The notes under the pieces are model-generated. The model saw nothing but the letters and a program-made list of their open reading frames with translations, was not told the origin of the DNA and searched no databases. DNA of 64,000 nt from Isochrysis galbana. Its lineage: Eukaryota; Haptophyta; Isochrysidales; Isochrysidaceae. Shown here one piece after another: positions 62,828 through 64,000 of the stretch. The stretch spans positions 900,979 through 964,978 of the forward strand of contig CM030934.1 of NCBI GenBank assembly GCA_018136815.1. Reading direction: 5' to 3'. The position numbers were made by a program, and so were the translations under genes. Each line of letters begins with the position of its first letter. Positions within the stretch are counted from its first letter, which is position 1.

Positions 62828-63415
62828 CATGAATAAAAATTTTTTCTAACTGGGAAGATGCGCACCTGCACTGAGCCGCTGGCCGATGCCGCACGCCGAC
62901 GCAGGTGAAGATGTCCCTACAGGCCCTGCAGAGACCCCGGCAGAGCCCGGGGACGGGCGGGCGGGTCATCTGAGCGCCCCGGCTTGCATTAATGGTCATG
63001 TCTGGGGCCTAGGCTCCTTCAGACGGCGAAGGGGTAGCGTTGCGCACTCCCGGGGTTGCTACAGTGCTGCAGCGACAAACTGCGAGGATGCTGCTGAGGC
63101 CGTAGAGGTATGTGGCGTCGATGCCGCAGTTGGAGTGAAGGAATGTGCGTGCAGTGCAGGTGCCTGCTTATTTTTTTCGATACATGGGTGGTGTGCCCCA
63201 CCACTTGATTAATGTTGGCTCTCAACTTGCAATCCCACGGGAGACGGGAGCACGATCAACAGCCACCTTGGCGGGCTACTGGCCGCCCAGCGCGCCCCGT
63301 TCACCGTGTCTTCACCTGCACCTGCAGTTCCTGCACTCTCACCTTCACCTGCACCTTCACTGAAGAAAAAACTTCGGACCAGCACCTTCCCAGTTGGAAA
63401 AATTTTTTATTCATG
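62828..63415. mobile_element. 588-bp non-autonomous element with inverted repeats
   Basis: The left end CATGAATAAAAATTTTTTCT, then AACTGGGAAGATGC, matches the right end read in reverse (63415: CATGAATAAAAAATTTTTCC, then AACTGGGAAGGTGC), about 34 bases with few mismatches. It has no transposase ORF. The left half (62832-63109) also exists at 27484-27771 with about 95% identity by eye. No clear target duplication was found at the edges. Confidence 0.8.
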
Positions 63416-64000
63416 CTTCATGCGCCATGCGCCATGCCTTTTTAATGATTTTCTTGTTGAAAGGGGGGTTTTGTTTTTGATCTCGTTGCTTGAGCAGCCA
63501 AAATATTCCGCAAAATATGCGAAATATTTTTTGGGCCATATTCGCCCAAATATCCCGCGAAATATGAAATATCCTGAATATTTCCGCCTGGGCCTAGGTG
63601 GCTCAGGCCCGTGGAGCGCGTGGGTAAGGGTAAGGTGTTGAAGAGGTCGCTCCATTGAAGTCGCGTTCCGTCGAAAGAGGACCAGGTGGTAGTTTTGTTT
63701 TTGCTTAGAATGTTATGTTACCGTTAATATGGAATTGGAGACGGCGCGGGGACGCCGTGCGTGCGCATAGCAATAGCAACTTTTTCTCCACGGTGCACCC
63801 TGTTCGGGTACCACGTTAAGAATTGTAGACTTGTAGACCACCTTGTTGGCTAGCATCCCTTGCCACATACACCGGACGAGCCGTGCGCCAACCGCGCACA
63901 CCTACGCACACCCCCATCGCAGGGTAGGCCCTCCGTTGCCAATGAGGCACGGTCCCTCGGCACTAGGATTATACTGCCACAACAAGAAAATCTAAGGCCC
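63416..64000. other. Repeat-rich window end
   Basis: Bases 63480-63600 contain AAATATTCCGC/AAATATGCGAAATATT-type AT steps. GAAGTCGCGTTCCGTCGAAA lies at 63657, and reverse pieces of the 58-kb tandem unit at 63739-63790. A second copy of the 61.5-kb repeat lies at 63829-63990 (with an extra CACACCTACG). No gene was recognised. Confidence 0.6.

Overview
This is a GC-rich eukaryotic nuclear contig with two 100-base N gaps (30913-31012 and 56013-56112). The genes are split by short GT-AG introns, and about 20 of the 26 donors I placed start GTG rather than GTA. A nuclear CbbX (red-type Rubisco activase) with a signal-peptide-like leader points to an alga with a red-lineage secondary plastid. A UMP/CMP-kinase-like protein also carries an N-terminal hydrophobic leader, and an IFT139/TTC21 gene implies a flagellate. 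A haptophyte is the best guess. This is inference, because no rRNA or organelle marker lies in the window.

Host genes, left to right: an acidic hypothetical ORF (3.6-4.3 kb, +); an OSCA/TMEM63-type channel of about ten exons (5.5-9.8 kb, -); a U-box protein with two GRF/W repeats and a tail anchor (11.7-13.2 kb, +); a nine-exon P1B Cu+-ATPase (17.0-22.2 kb, +); cbbX (25.0-26.7 kb, +); a HPAT/SERGT-like glycosyltransferase broken by a gap (29.9-31.5 kb, +); a secreted or plastid STI1-like protein (33.6-34.3 kb, -); a long J-domain protein with SH3b and cysteine motifs (35.7-39.5 kb, +); a PRA1-family protein (40.7-41.3 kb, -); a nine-exon glutamine-dependent NAD+ synthetase (46.8-50.5 kb, +); IFT139 (51.8-56.0 kb, -), divergent from a UMP/CMP kinase (56.3-57.0 kb, +); and an EHD/dynamin-like GTPase (59.8-61.4 kb, -). 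They are unrelated housekeeping genes, with no clustering by pathway.

The spaces between genes are full of transposable-element remains. They include a Ty3/gypsy RT-RNaseH-integrase fragment broken by a 26-bp duplication (1-2.35 kb), a gypsy protease scrap (10.5 kb) and a Ty1/copia RNaseH tail (15.4 kb). Two 3' fragments of one LINE family are present, one flanked by a perfect 18-bp target-site duplication. A hAT deletion derivative has perfect 21-bp TIRs and a perfect 8-bp TSD, and further hAT ends belong to the same and a second lineage. Several short inverted-repeat families account for much of the remaining non-coding DNA.

I found no CRISPR array, rRNA, convincing tRNA or prokaryotic defence-type system. 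The most unusual items are the element structures, the intron placed directly after the cbbX ATG, two stopless 3n introns, and the domain architectures of the U-box and J-domain proteins.
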